NCBI GenBank assembly: GCA_023101885.1
Contig: JALPQD010000361.1
Span: 205,057-269,056, forward strand
Direction of reading: 5' to 3'
Origin: Typhlomys cinereus
Lineage: Eukaryota; Chordata; Mammalia; Rodentia; Platacanthomyidae
DNA: 64,000 nt
In this document: piece by piece, positions 32,336 through 45,294 of the stretch
Numbering within the stretch: the stretch's first letter is position 1
How the letters are laid out: every line of letters starts with the position of its first letter
The notes under the pieces: generated by a model
Databases searched by the model: none
What the model was told of the DNA's origin: nothing
What the model saw: only the letters and a program-made list of their open reading frames with translations
Translations under genes and position numbers: made by a program

Positions 32336-33986
32336 TGTATTAGTTAGGGTTCTCTGGAGTCACAGAATTGATATGTATACATATATAAAATATATATAGG
32401 AAATTTATTGAGTTGTCTTACAGATATGGCCGAGGTAGTCCAGCGAAGGCTGCCAGTAGCCGAGGTAGCTCCAATGATGGCTGCCAATAGCTAGCTGCTC
32501 AGTTTGGTAGTCAAGTGGGTGATAGCTGAAGGCTGGAGAACTCCTAGAGTCTTAGTCTAGTGGAAGGCTAGAAGGTCGAAGAAACCGGGAGGCCGGAAGG
32601 AAGAGCGATTCCTAGCACAGCTGCAATAAGGCATCCATTCTCCTTGGTGACTCCTTTTTATATGATGCAGTATTGGGAGAATCCTTTTTTTTTTAACATT
32701 TTTTATTATTATTTCCACTCATACAAACTTAATAGGTACACCAGTTCCCTCCCTCCCTTCTCCTCCCCCTGAACCCCCTGCTCCCTCTTCCCTCACCCCT
32801 CTCTCTCCATCCCTCAGTGACCCCCCAATCTCCAGAGAGTCCTTTAATGTGCATGCCAGACTCTCCTCTGGGCCCTCCTCCCCGATGACCTACAAGGACC
32901 CAGTGGCATTTCCCTGAACCCTTTCCTATGTTCCTCTTAAGCATAGGAACACTACTGTGGCTGTCAATCCCTTTTCTCCAAGAATCTTGGTACCTTTAGC
33001 AGATGCTAGACTTTGTGAGGTCAATAGTGTGTTGGACATTGCACAGGGCATGCAAAGTCCAATTATGATTGCTTCGGCCCTAACTTGTGTGGAGTATCTT
33101 GCAAATCATTGCTTCTCCCATCCTTTTGCTCTTACAATCTTACCGTCCCCCTCTTCCACAAATGTCCCTGAGCTTCAGGATGGGGAGAGATTAGTCTGGC
33201 CTAGTTCTATGTGGTTGATATAGTTCTGAAGTTCTGGATTGTGGTTTGTTGATTTTCTTTTGCAGTTTTGCTGCTCCTGCAATGCCCTTCACTCCATCCT
33301 GGTGGGCATTGTATGTCACCCCCTGGCCAGAGACAAAAAGCTGTTAAACTAGAGTCTTCTTATAAGAGCACATTCAAGGGTAGATGTAATAAAAGTAGGA
33401 AACCACAGTGAGTGCAAAATGGTTACTTTTTATCTGCCAGACTATATGCCTTCCCCTTCTGGTGAGTTCATACCCCCTTAGTTGTAAATGATCAGGAACG
33501 AATTGTGAACTTAACTAGGTGTCACATTACTTTCTTGCAGTCCTTGATGGGGGCCTATTTTCTCTGCTGTAACATGGTCCTCTCTCTCCTTGTTTCTGGT
33601 GTGGCCCTCCAACCCCATCCCTCCTGTTCATAATCCTTGCAATTACTGTAGCTATTACATAGATTTACCTTTGAGTGTCTCAAGGTGGGCTGGGTGGGTT
33701 TGGTACTAGGAGCCATGTATTAGGGAGTAAATACGGTGCTTAATTTTCTGGGTTTGGGATACTTCACTTAATATAATTGTTTCTAATAAAATTCATTTCC
33801 TGGCAAATTCCATTAATTCATCATTTTTGATGGCTGAGTAGTACTTTGGGAGAATCCTTTGAGAGCTTTGGAGGTTCTGTTAGGATCTGGGGCGTGTGTA
33901 ATCCTTTCATGTAGTGGCAGTTGATCCTTTCCAGAGGTGGTCTCAGCCCAGCTTAGTTAATACCGGATGTGTCAAGTTGACACACA
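32336..33986 (-). mobile_element. ERVL-type solo LTR (MLT2/MT2-like), split by an L1
   Basis: Left part 32336-32687 and right part 33861-33986. The left edge TGTATTAGTTAGGGTTCTCT and the right edge GTGTCAAGTTGACAC, read in reverse, match the start (GTGTCAACTTGAC) and end (GAGAACCCTAACTAATACA) of ERVL LTRs such as MLT2. No ERV coding sequence is attached. The exact 5-bp target duplication was not resolved. Confidence 0.7.
32673..33860 (-). mobile_element. 5'-truncated L1 with TSD, nested in the LTR
   Basis: The body 32688-33845 carries the A-tail complement, C/T-rich tract, 3' UTR and the last codons of ORF2 (to AGTACTACTCAGCC on the - strand). The perfect 15-bp TSD TTGGGAGAATCCTTT lies at 32673-32687 and 33846-33860, so the L1 landed after the LTR. 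The antisense 3' UTR ORF is open here at 32957-33223. Confidence 0.93.
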
Positions 33987-35419
33987 GTCATTATTTTATA
34001 TATGTTTTTCTGTGGTGCTCTACACTAAGCATGTGATGAGCTCTTATCCTGCAGGTAGAGCCCAGTGACTGCTCTGCTCTTATACATACAATGTACACAT
34101 GCCATTCTCCTGGAAATGCTTGTATTTCATGCTTGTGTCTGGTCTATCTCACAGAATTTTCTAGAACAGTATTTACATGAAGTTACGAATCCCGACACCC
34201 CGATACTGCTGTCTGTTTCTGTATGCCTTCTATAGATGTCGCACATGAGCAGGAATGAGGCTCTGGTACTCCTCGGTGATAGCTCAATACACTTGCACAA
34301 CACTCAGCAGGTACCTCTGGGTTTCAGCAAGTGTGATGATCTCTGTACATTCTACATTGATTTGGAGATGAAATGAAAACAACTAAAATCTCCCAGCATA
34401 TTAGAGGATTATTTGTGGTTACTTTTAATCCCTTTAGCAACAGAGTCTATGAGTGCTTAAGAATCATTGCAAGACTTATTATGTGGTCAAAAGAAGAAAT
34501 GGTATTCTCAGAGTCACAGGTGCACAGTCAGGATGAAGGAATCATAAACAATTTCTCTAGAGTAAGCTCTTTGTCTACTTTTTTCCATGAATTTCCTATT
34601 ATTCAAATTAAAAGTTTCTCCAGGCCCTCGGAGAAATGTACAGATTTTGAAGTCACTCATGATAAGATGCTGGTGTCTTTGGAGAACGCTAGGATCATGG
34701 TACTCAGACAGAATCATCAAGGAAATGGCGTTCCATCTCCTAAGTCTTATGGAGGTTGCATGCCTGACCAGCTAGCAGAGAGCTTCATCACAGAGCATAG
34801 CATATTAAAATCTAGGAAGAGTAAGTATGTCACACACACTGATAGACAAACTTTTAGCATTCTCCACTAGCTCAACCTTTATTTTAGATGAGAGTTTTCA
34901 GACCATTTCTAGCCTCTTTCCTCTAGTTGGTCATCTTGAATAAGGTTTGAACTTCACTTACTGATTTTTATTATAAAGATAGTATACCTTAGCATACATA
35001 TAAGGACAACATTTTATAAAAATCATGCCTCTGATATTTTTAAATATGCATAAATATTCTATAAAATTTAGTAAAATGATTATAAAAATACTAGAGCAAC
35101 AAGAGAAAATAAGACATACTAAATGAAAATATTTTTTGAAATAAATTCAATCATACTACTCGTAAACCCTCTAAATGTTATACAGTGGTATTTTTATTAC
35201 AATTTCCCAAATTCAAATTAAACTTCTACGGGCTTTAGAATTCTATTTCTCATTAGCCCTCACCCTCTTGCCTTCTCTTCCCTTGTGTCCTTCTTATAGA
35301 TATATAAGAAATTACTCTCATAAACATCCCAGAAGCTTGCTTCTCCAATCTCCAGGTGTTTCTGAATTGAATCAAGGCTGATGATCAGAGTTAACCTTTG
35401 TAGTCATGGAAAACAAAAC
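33987..35419. other. Unique DNA
   Basis: Holds a 165-codon ORF (34373-34870) with no recognisable domain, no Kozak-like start and AT-rich composition like its surroundings; chance is most likely. No RNA gene seen. Confidence 0.4.
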
Positions 35420-35890
35420 AGACTTCTCAAGAAAAGTAAAAAGAAGTTCCAAAGGATACAGCAATCCCATTAGTGAGTATGAATCCAGTTCTTAATTGTG
35501 TATCAGATACCTGCACCAAGGTTCACTGCAGCACTAAACACAGCTAACAAGAAATAAAAGCATTCCAATGTTGAACAGCTGATAGACAGTGAAAAGAATT
35601 TGGCAAAATTCCCAACAGTATATTACTCAGCTGAAAACAAGAATAAAATCCTCTAACTCGAAATACATAGACACAACTGGAGATCATTGTCAGAGGTGAA
35701 ATGTTCTGAGACAGAGAGACGAGTCCCATGAGAATTATTCCTATGTGGAATCATAAACTCATCTGGTAAACATTGACTGTTGTTTGGTGAGCAAGGAGGG
35801 GTAGCAGAAAGGGAGATTGATGAGCAACACTGTACAATAAGTTGATCATAGTGCTGATGGTGTGTGTATCAAAATTTAAAGATGAATAAG
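35420..35890 (+). repeat. Ancient L1 3'-end relic
   Basis: The order GTTCACTGCAGCACTAAACA, CCAATGTTGAACAGCTGATA, TATTACTCAGCTGAAAACAA, then AGCAAGGAGGGGTAGCAGAA follows the C-terminal codons of L1 ORF2 and the 3' UTR of old mammalian L1s. Too diverged for a subfamily. Confidence 0.65.
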
Positions 35891-36394
35891 AAGGTATTTT
35901 AAATGAATTCACCATGAGAAGATGATAAATTTTGAAAAGAGAGATACAATAAACAAGAATGTGAAAGTATCACATGATTTCTAGTACACATTCAACTTTT
36001 GTAGTCTGAGGTGTTAGCTTAAACTTTAAGTTTCTTGTAAGTGAGTCTCTTCCATCTATTTAAAGGGGGATTTTTTAAGTTCTAAGTGGGATCTGGGATC
36101 TCTTATTGTGGCAGGAGCACCTTTTAATTCCTTGGTGCTTCCCAGTTTTCGTTCCATCTATAATGCATGTAAATGTATTGTTCATGCAGGTTTTTAGCTG
36201 CACTTTTCTTGTGTTTCTCATATAGGACAAAAGGACAAGTAGATTTATCAAAGTCCTGCAACTAATATCTGCTTTAGTGAGGAAGAGATTATTTTGTTGA
36301 TAAGCAGGAAAATCATGAGAACATTCAAGGTTAAGAGTCTCTTATTCTCTTTGGGAATACTATTTGTATGGAAACTTGGCTACAAATTCAAAGT

Positions 36395-36500
36395 GTATTT
36401 TTTTACAAAAGGTCTTGACTGTCTTACTAGGTAGCCCAGGCTGTCCTTGAAACCATGATTCTGGCCTCGTTTCTCAGGTCAGTGTTATAGGAACACACAG
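36395..36500 (-). repeat. Diverged B1-like SINE
   Basis: GGTAGCCCAGGCTGTCCTTG near 36431 is the antisense B1/Alu landmark, followed by a diverged end. Flanks 35891-36394 and 36501-38029 hold no recognised gene or repeat. Confidence 0.6.
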
Positions 36501-38029
36501 TTACACTTAGCCTCTTCAGGGGCTTTTGCAGTTGCATTTCCCAGAACATACTCTAGACAGTTAACACTAGTGTCTCTGGAGACACACTCTGTTGTTAGAA
36601 CATTCGAAGTTCCACAGTGTTTGAAATGCAAGTCACGATTGAGATTGATGTGTGGTAGTTGCAGGGTACCTATGAGTATTCTTGGAAAATTAACTGCAAC
36701 AGATTTTTGGCAGGAGAGAAGCACAAAACTCCTCACTCTAAACCTCAGGGTTTCAAGCAGATGGAATTTGCATTCTGATGCCTCAAACTCTGTAGGGCCT
36801 GGGGCCTGAACAGGACTTTAAAACCCTCCATGCCTAGAAAAAAATCAATAGGCATCCTTGCTACTGTTCTCATAGTCTGTATAAAGAAAGTAGAGGTCAT
36901 CTGTGGCTGCAGTGGGATGGGGCAGGAGTCAGGACGCTCTAATGCTGCTACTTTGCTAAACCTAATTTCTCTGAATTCCTTGGCATTCCAACTTCAATTG
37001 TAGTGTTTGCTGATACAACCAAAAATTCAAGCACGCTCTGAGAATTCTGTATTAGTTTTAAGTGAAAGCCATCTAATATTAGATGTATTATCAATTGCAC
37101 AAGTACATAGAGTAATCAAACAATCTTTATGTAGTTTATTGGAATAACTTGCATTCTTGATACTATTTTCTCCACTTTTATTTCTTGCTTTGTTGACAGT
37201 CACTTCCGATATTTGATCACATTTGACTGACTTGGTCAGAACAGAAATGTTTGTGACATTTATCTCAGACCTGTCCCTTAGCTTGGCAGTGGTTGTGGAA
37301 ATAAGGATCTGTATTCCTAGCCCTGAAGGTGAGAAAATAAGTTTTTACCAAAGAATTGCAGTTGGATAATCTATTAAAAACAATTGGAGAAGATATAAAT
37401 TTCCTACATAAGGGTATCTTAAATCACTCATGTAGGTGTTTTGCCCTCTTAAAGGAATATTATTTATTCTCATTAAATGTAGACTGTGTATAAGGACTGA
37501 TTTACAAAAAGAAAAGTGTAAGAGGTGAATATAAATGTGCCTTTGCACAGGATAGACCCACTGTAGTACCTTCCTCAGTCACACAACACCAAGACCAGCA
37601 TAAATGGTGATGATCATCTGGATTCATAAACTGCACTGCACCTTAGTAAAAAACACATGTGTGACCTCAGTCCTGCCACCTCAACACTTTCTACTCAAAG
37701 GGAATCCTACAGAGAACGAGCTGAGTAACCTTTAAAACTTTAAAGTTACTAACAGCCAGGGAAAACTCCGTGTACTTAAGAGCAGCCAATAGGAACAGGA
37801 CAAGTAAATGGCATATGACATCTTAGTACGAGGGCCCTGGAGAAGAAATTATGAAGAAAATATGAACAAAATTTAGGCTCCATCCACTAATAGCCATAAT
37901 GCTGGCTCACTGAGTATACTAAGCATAAACACTGTTACTAATAGGAGAAATTAGGATATATTGTTGGATTTTGTCAACCATCCATAACATTTTTCCTACA
38001 AATGTAAAAATATTTCAGAATGTACAATA
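36501..38029. other. Unique DNA
   Basis: No gene, RNA gene or repeat family recognised in 1.5 kb of AT-rich sequence. Confidence 0.4.
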
Positions 38030-38150
38030 ACTGAGCTTTGCAGGTGGGTGAAGCAAGAGCATTGTGAATTCAAGGCTGGCCTAAGCTACACAGTGAATTA
38101 GAGGCCAGCCAAGGTAACTTACTGAGACCCTGTGTGAAAACACAAAGTAA
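38030..38150 (+). repeat. B1-like SINE
   Basis: GAATTCAAGGCTGGCCTAAG near 38067, a second GAGGCCAGCC and ACTGAGACCCTGTGTGAAAA near 38121 give the sense landmarks of a 7SL-derived B1 with its A-rich end. Confidence 0.75.
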
Positions 38151-38344
38151 AAATATGACAGGTATGTAGTTTAGTGGTAAAGCATAGCTGTTTATCTTTC
38201 ACTTACTTGAAAAATGACTCCTAAGGTACATTCTTCTAAATTCTTACTTCAAAGATAAATGCAACCAAGTATGCAGTAAAGCAGACCTCCTGCCTGAGTC
38301 TAATGTCATGAATTAGAGTAACTGGAAGGTGAGATGAAGTCTTT

Positions 38345-38348
38345 TTTA

Positions 38349-38396
<48 letters not shown>

Positions 38397-38620
38397 ATCA
38401 GAAAGCACTGTGTGTTTCTGTGGAAGACCAAGGGTGACTTTGGGCATCACCTTCTTTCTACTTTGCTCTGGGATTTCCTAACCTCCATCTTCTAGAGCCA
38501 GAAGTATATGCTGACATCATTTCTACTTGGGTTTTTACATGGACTTTGGGATCCAAACACTGGTCCTTCGCTTGTAAGGCAGATTCTCAACCCCCGAGAA
38601 ATCTCTGCAGCCCAAGTATT
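38345..38620 (-). repeat. Diverged B2/B3-type SINE with (GT)n tail
   Basis: A (GT)n run at 38351-38394 is followed by sequence ending GGATCCAAACACTGGTCCTT, then GTAAGGCAGATTCTCAACCC. Read in reverse this is a tRNA-like head with a B-box and A-box. Same architecture as the copy at 22796-23075 but older. Confidence 0.7.
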
Positions 38621-38812
38621 ATTTTTTTAAATGCCAGTTTTGATTCTGTGTAGTACATGCTTTTCTTTGCAAAAGGATACCTCTTAGTTGGGTGCTTCAA
38701 GTTTCTCTAATCTCACATTCCACTACTGCATTATTGAGCTCCCTTTGCCAGAGTTGCCGTACTGTAGATTACAGCATTCACACCAATCTGCATCATGCTT
38801 TCTGGCACTATA

Positions 38813-39035
38813 GAAAGTTTCCACACTCGGGGCTGGAGAGGTGGCTCAAGGGTTAAGCCTCTGCCTTGCAGGCATAAGGTCCTGAGTTCGGATCCTAGAC
38901 CCCACGTATAGACGCTGGGCAGAAGCGGGGGTGGCCTGCGCTTCTGGTCCTGGTAGGGCAGAGCCTGTGAATTCCGGAGCAGAGTAAACAAGGAGGTGGA
39001 GGCGGTCCATGGGGGTTCCCGAATTCGCCTGTGGT

Positions 39036-39089
<54 letters not shown>

Positions 39090-39171
39090 GAGACACACAC
39101 ACATACACACACGTACACACAATTGAATAAATAATAATAAAAAAATTTAAAAAAAGAAAGTTTCCACACTC
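38813..39171 (+). repeat. Complete B2-like tRNA-derived SINE with TSD
   Basis: The body 38829-39155 is flanked by the perfect 16-bp direct repeat GAAAGTTTCCACACTC (38813-38828 and 39156-39171). It starts GGGGCTGGAGAGGTGGCTCA (A-box region), has the B-box GAGTTCGGATCC at about 38884, a 160-bp body, a long (CA)n segment and a final A-rich tail. RNA polymerase III transcription and L1-dependent mobility are family knowledge. The sharp TSD suggests a recent insertion. Confidence 0.93.
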
Positions 39172-39339
39172 ATAACTTGTTTCCCTGACCAGGGATCATT
39201 GTATATGTCTTCAGCAATTAGGGTTTTACTGTTGGGACTCAGAAATGGTCAATTGCACAAGCTTCTTAGTACCAGAAATGTGAGAGTTTTTAAAGAACTG
39301 TTAGAAAAAAGTTGTCAAAGGCCCCTAAACAGTATAGGC

Positions 39340-39990
39340 ATTTTCCATTGCTATTAGTTGTCCTCCAGAACCCAACGGTCAGACCCTAATTGCTGGAGTC
39401 CCATTCTGTGATGATATGCAAACCATGTGTGTTTGTGGTCAGGGGTTGATAAAGATGTTTCATTCAGGGGTGAACTTTGAATTCATAACTTTGACCTGTT
39501 ATGAATTTCAGCATTAACTACTGACCATTATAGAAAAACCATCTCTGACCAAGGTTGAAATCACCACTAATCTATAGGAATAAACATAAGTATTTAGAAA
39601 GCAGTTGCCACCCTGTCCAAGTAACAATAGCTGTAGGTTTCCCATAAAGCACATACTGTCCACAGTCACAGGCTTTTGACGAGGTCTTCAGCAGCAGGCA
39701 TGGATTCCAAATGTGGATCAGTCCTTCAACCAATGAGAAAGCAGTTGGTTGTTCCAGTAATTTTTGTGCCATCAGTGAGTACATCTTGCCTGGCAGGTTG
39801 TGTTGTACCGTGTAGGGAATAAGACAGTTGAGCCACTGATGTGTTTTCCCCTCTGGCAGACACAAAAGCTAGCCAACATGTTGGTCAGTTCCTGCTGGAT
39901 TTCTCTATGTCTTACAACCGCAGTGTATGGTGATGTCTTCAGAGACAGGTCTTACTACCCATGCTGGATGATTAAGAGCCATGCAGAAGC
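39340..39990 (+). repeat. Unnamed rodent interspersed repeat, second copy
   Basis: CACCCTGTCCAAGTAACAAT near 39609, GGCATGGATTCCAAATGTGG near 39697, GAAAGCAGTTGGTTGTTCC near 39738 and AAAGCTAGCCAACATGTTGG near 39865 match phrases of the rodent repeat seen at 20090-20430. The repeated ORFs in it are incidental. Confidence 0.4.
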
Positions 39991-40014
39991 CTGTATTGTT
40001 TCAGAGTCTCTGTG

Positions 40015-40115
40015 ACTTTATTGCTTTTTGACTCAGGGTTTCATTGTGTAATCCAGGTCAGCCTAAGACTCACACCAACCCTAACTACAAGGATCACAGC
40101 TATGTGTCATCATAT
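40015..40115 (-). repeat. Diverged B1-like SINE
   Basis: CTCAGGGTTTCATTGTGTAA near 40032 with AGGTCAGCC nearby is an antisense 7SL-SINE pattern. Weak. Confidence 0.45.
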
Positions 40116-42446
40116 TTATATACTTTCAAGTTTTATTATGCATAATATCTGCTTTTATGCCTACATTAAATCCATGTCAGGACTCATTTAATTCTCAAAC
40201 CTTTTTGGTCTGTATCCTTAGACTAATATGTGCATATACACAACTAATATATTAACTTATTGCTGATCCTTTGAATTCACAAGTGTTGGTTTAGTTGGAC
40301 AAGGGCCCTGGGATTGCAAAGGAGATTGGCTGTGCTGGGACTGGAAACACTTGTGATTCTTCAGTCCCATGAAGTACCGAATCTATGATGTTAATGGTTG
40401 TCTAGCGTCTATATCAGAGGCCATTATTTCCAGACAACTCCACAGAGCAGTGTTTCCACTAGTTCAAAGTAATCTCCCAAGTTTCAGAGTTGGAAAAATT
40501 CCATTATTGGAAAGAAATGAAGAAACACTCACTACTGAACACACAGCTGGGTAAGCTGACGCTAGGCACCAGTAAGGACTCCAGGACAGCTCTTTCAGAT
40601 TCATGCCCTGCAGCCCTTAGGAAACGCAGCAGTTGCTGAGCCAGGTTGAACCAGGAGCCAGAGAGACTTTGCTTCCAGTTAAAACAGCACTTACTTTCTT
40701 ATAAGTTTAGATGAACACTTAGGTTTTTAGGGTCTGTGCTGTTTCCCTTTTCCCTCTCAAGAGCAGTTCCTAAGCCTAACAGTATGATGTTATTTATGTG
40801 AAAATAGACTATGATAATATTTCCAGTGAAAAGCAAATTCACATAGTTGGAGAACAGTAATAATGAATAAAGCAGGATTTTTAATATAAAAGATAAATAT
40901 AAGAAAGGTAATTTATTAAATGTATAATCAATATTGAAATTTCAAGCAGAATTCATCAAAAATTATGATTGACTTAATCAGTTGTATCTACATAAGAAAT
41001 TACATAAATATCATAGATTCAAATGTATAATATCAGACCACTTTTCATTGACTATTTGTGTATCATTAGCCACTATTGCCTTGCTAAAGTTTTAAAATAA
41101 AACAAAAGATTCAATTTGTATCCTGCTTAATAATGTTAATATATGTTAAGCCCAGAGAAAACATTTTACAATTAAATGAAAATTTTTGGTACATTCTTAA
41201 ATTTTTTTTCATCTTACTTTTCTATTTTTCTAAATAAATAACTCGAAATTCACAAAACCTGGCAAAAGTATCCCTCGCAAGGACTGTGTGTGTTTCATGG
41301 AATATGCAGTTCTATTGTCTACAACTGCCATCTCTACAGTCACTGTGCAAACACATAGCCCCACTCTGAGTACATAGATGGACTTACACTGAGAAACCTG
41401 AATTTCTGATTGATTAAGTAACTACAGCCCATGAACAAATTTTCTCCCAAACACATTTTGCTTGGAATGCCTTTTTACTTTGCTTCCAGTTGTTTCCTGT
41501 GTTCTTTTTTGTTTGTTTTGCTTTGTTTTATAACTCTGTACTATTTGTCCAATTAAATTAAGAAGTGTTTATAGCTCTTTGCAATTAGACTAAGTCCTCT
41601 TTCTAGATTTCCAAGGATGATGCTTACTTTATAAGTGACTGGGTGTCTTCTCCTGGAAAGAACTCTGGGGGCAAAGAAGTGTTCTTGTGATAATACCTGG
41701 CTGAGATCTGACTAGTCATCACTTGGCTCTAGGAAGCATCTACCCACTTAAGATGTGATTCTGACACATCTCAAATTTTTATCTCATTTTTAACATAATT
41801 TCTGGAACTTAAAACTACTGTGACTCCAGTTCCTGCAGCAAGAGGTTCTCACTAGTTGTCTTCCAAACCCTTAAGCACAGGGTTTGTGCTGATGAGTTGA
41901 CCTAGTATTGTGCTGGGACCAGCAAACAAAATTTCTGACATGAAATAGGTGTACTTGATTATTAATAAACATGTATATAGTTACATACTTATGTTGTGAC
42001 TTGCATACAAATTGTATTTTTTCTACATCTACTATACAGTGAAAAGGTTAAACCACATCAGATTTTCTATAACATCACAGATCATGTGTGCTTGCAAACA
42101 TTACATTCTCAGTATGCCTATTACATTGTTTTAGAGGAAAGTGAAGTTTATCATTTCAGGCAGCTGAGAATATTTTGCAAGAGTCGCTGCAGTAAACTAA
42201 GAGCAAAATCATCATTAGAAGCTTTCAATACAACTTGTGCTTGCCTGAGCCTAGGGTGGGAAACATTACCCATGGGAAACGTGCCAAAGTGGTTAGCAGG
42301 AGTCACTTAAACAAGGTGTAAGTTCTCTTCGGTGAATTCAAGTTCTTCATAAAAATCATCAAGAAAGGAATATTTACTTCTTGAAAATATATATCAGTAA
42401 AGGAGAGGAATCATGAGTTAGTACATGAAAGGCATAATTTACAGGG
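40116..42446. other. Unique AT-rich DNA
   Basis: No gene or repeat recognised in 2.3 kb; a 104-codon ORF at 41996-42310 has no domain. Confidence 0.45.
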
Positions 42447-42802
42447 TGTCATGGTTTGAAATGTGTCCCCCACAGTCTCATGTGTTTGACAAGGTCATGT
42501 CACCTTGAGAGGTGGAGCCTTGCTGGAGGAAGGTAGTCACAAGGGGTGGGCTTGAGGTGGATTAGTCCCACCCTACCTTCCAGGAAAGTCGGCATTTGCA
42601 GCAAGTAGTCTGCAGCTCTCAGCTTCCAAGATGTCTGCGGTGACTTAGCCTCCTCCAGCTTTGGCCAGCCAGCCATGCCACCTCTGCTTTGAGAGACTGT
42701 ACCTTCCCTCTGGAAACATAAGCTGAATAAATCTCCCTTTCTCCCTTAAATTGCTTGACTTTGGGTGCTCTCTCATAGCAATAGTAAAGAATAATTGTTT
42801 CA
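42447..42802 (+). mobile_element. MaLR-like (ORR1-type) solo LTR, copy 1
   Basis: Starts TGTCATGGTTTGAAATGTGT; an AATAAA-type signal lies near 42726, and it ends near AATAATTGTTTCA. The layout and opening (TGTTATGGTTTGAA in mouse ORR1) fit a rodent MaLR LTR. It is a close relative of the inverted copy at 50880-51235. No internal sequence attached. Confidence 0.8.
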
Positions 42803-44284
42803 CAGACATTAAGATGAAATGGAGTTATTTGTCAATTCTTAAACAAAAAGTGATAATATATAAATGATAGAGCAGATAATTAGATACATAAATGAAAGTT
42901 AGCTGACAGAGATACATACTTATATAGACAATATAAATCAACATTTTTACCTGTGAATCTCTTAAAGCAAAGTGTAGCTTATGAAATTAAAAAAATTTTC
43001 CATTAATTGTTTCTTTTGTTTTTGAAAAATTGATAGTAGGTCAACATCTCATTAAATTATAGATTGAAGATAAACTATTCCATGGAAGTTAGACACCTCT
43101 GTTTAAAAAGACAAGTTTAGTTGCTCTTCATAACCAATCCACACTTGCATTGGATCAATATACATTGCTTGCCTGGTTAGTCCTCTTTCTACATGCCAGT
43201 GTGGGCCTCCATTGGGCTATGTCATCATTACACCCAAGAAGTTGTTTCTGGTTAGAACAATAAACAGGCATGGTAAGTTTTCTGTGGAGTCATTAGAAAA
43301 ATACAGTTAACTGGTCCATAATTATGCTGAGGCTATTTTTGCCTAATTAAAGCCTGAACACCTGCTTCCTTTTCCTTGATACTCACCTGGGATTTTTCAG
43401 GATGTATTTTCTTCAGGAGCATGGTTGGGTACCTACTGTAATTAAAAACATACCTCACTCTTATGCCAGCTCTGTGGAAAATTCTTACTGGAGTTTAGCC
43501 AAAATTAGCAAAATCAGCCCAAATTATTATTGTTCAATAGAGTGAATGCATAAAATGCATCTCATTTTTCAAAATTAACAGGAAAAAATGTTAGATTAAT
43601 AGCATACAGCAATGTCCTATTTTAAAATGTTAGGTTCAGACACTTAAAGGGACTAAACAGGACACAAAAAAGATATCAAAGTTCATTTATTGGACCAAAA
43701 AATGAAGATCTTTTTTGTTATTTTGTGCACTGAAAAAAATCTTGCCAAAAACTCACTAGCATGGATAATTCCTTCTTCAATGATTACTGCGTAGACTCTG
43801 ATGTGTACCTCAAGGAGACAATACATACTTGTGTATTCAGGAAGCAAAATGGGTTATGCAACAAGTTTTTCTCTTTAATAACTATACTTGAAAATATTAA
43901 ATGCACAGTATAATGTCCAGAGGCAGAAGAATCACGGTATCACCTACATTATTATTCAAGATCATGTATGCCTTGCTGTGCCTATGGTATTAGTGAATTC
44001 CACTGACTGGGTACTGGTATAGCATCAGTGTTTACTTCTTGAAGCTGAATCTGATCACAATGGAAGATGCTCAGAAAGCACAAGGTCTAGTTGGGGTCTT
44101 TCACTTTAATTACAATTGCTGCCTTTCTTTTTCAGTTATAGAAACAATGCTGATTGTTGTGTATGCACAAGTGTATGTTTTAGAAAGTTGTTATGTCATA
44201 TATAACAGATTCTAGAAACATAATATTCATCATTTGTGATCACAAGATTGATTGATTTGCATATCAGCAAGTAGATTGGTCATT
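42803..44284. other. Unique AT-rich DNA
   Basis: No gene or repeat recognised. TAATTA/TTAATT-rich patches occur. Confidence 0.4.
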
Positions 44285-44402
44285 TTCAAAAAAAATTAAA
44301 CATAATCTCACTATGTAGGCCAGGTCAGCCTTGAACTGGGGATCCTCCAAACTCTGCCTCCTGGGGTTGGGATTACGAGTGTGTGATACTATGTCCAGTC
44401 CC
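44285..44402 (-). repeat. B1-like SINE
   Basis: TCTCACTATGTAGGCCAGG, CAGCCTTGAACTGGGGATCC and GGGTTGGGATTACGAGTG are clear antisense B1/PB1 landmarks. Confidence 0.85.
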
Positions 44403-45294
44403 ACTGTTATATGATTTAATGTTAATGCATGTGAAACCATTCATGAATTTGGTTAGAGTCACACTTAGCACATTCTATCCAAATCATTCTACAAGAGAGC
44501 CTGAGAAGGTTTCATGACAGGATAGTATAAAAATCTAAGCAATCGTGTGTAATGAGTTATGTTTTCAAGTCTGCATCATCACTAGGGAACTTGAATCATT
44601 CCCATCTAGTGTTTCTGTTCTTAACCCTTAAATCAAATGTGTACTGCCGCTGTGAGTCTCTTCATTTTTAACAAGGTAGAGTTCAATAGTTGTGCATGCC
44701 ATGGTGGGGCAAGTGTAGTTGTAGGATGCATGTTGTGTAAGACACATTTTCTGTCAAAGAAATGCTATTGCTGCTCACTGTCCTACACAAGTGACAGTCT
44801 TCATCTTGGAGGAAGCAGCTAAGATGACAGTACATTTTACATGCTGGGTGAGAGAGCCCTTAATAAGATGCCAAACACAGATTCAAGGTCTCTCAAATGT
44901 CTCCTGCAGTTCTGGTGCTCCTGGCTGCTATCTGGCTTCTAAACACACATGTACACTTGGAGCACGCATACCTACATCCGTTCTTAGACATGATTATGGG
45001 AGAACAGGTTCCCTCTAAACCAGAGGATGAACAGATTGACGTTCTTTTCTTTTTACCTCGTGTTAGGTCAGACCGACCTCAGGATTGGCATCGGGTGTCA
45101 GTCCCTACAGGGTTCCTACAAAGCTGGAAAATTTTCATAACACACAGTTCACTCGGAAGACCAGGACTTCTTCTTTTCCTTTTAGTCTGAGTAATAAAAT
45201 CAGACTGAGAAGAGAGAAATACTTCAAAGTATGACTTTCAAACACTGCTATACTATAAACTTAATAAAGAAATGTGTTAAAATAAATTAGTCAT
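44403..45294. other. Unique DNA
   Basis: No gene, RNA gene or repeat family recognised; short ORFs only. Confidence 0.4.

Noticed and set aside
34373..34870. 165-codon + strand ORF
   Set aside because: No recognisable domain, repeat or splice context; length is within chance for 64 kb of double-stranded sequence.
38829..38900. A tRNA gene
   Set aside because: The A- and B-box-like sequences belong to the tRNA-derived head of a SINE with TSD and tail; it cannot fold as a complete tRNA with its own 3' end in place.
43330..43420. Possible conserved non-coding element (TAATTAAAGC-type motif, then a CACCTG E-box-like site)
   Set aside because: Suggestive motifs only; without a cross-species alignment there is no support.
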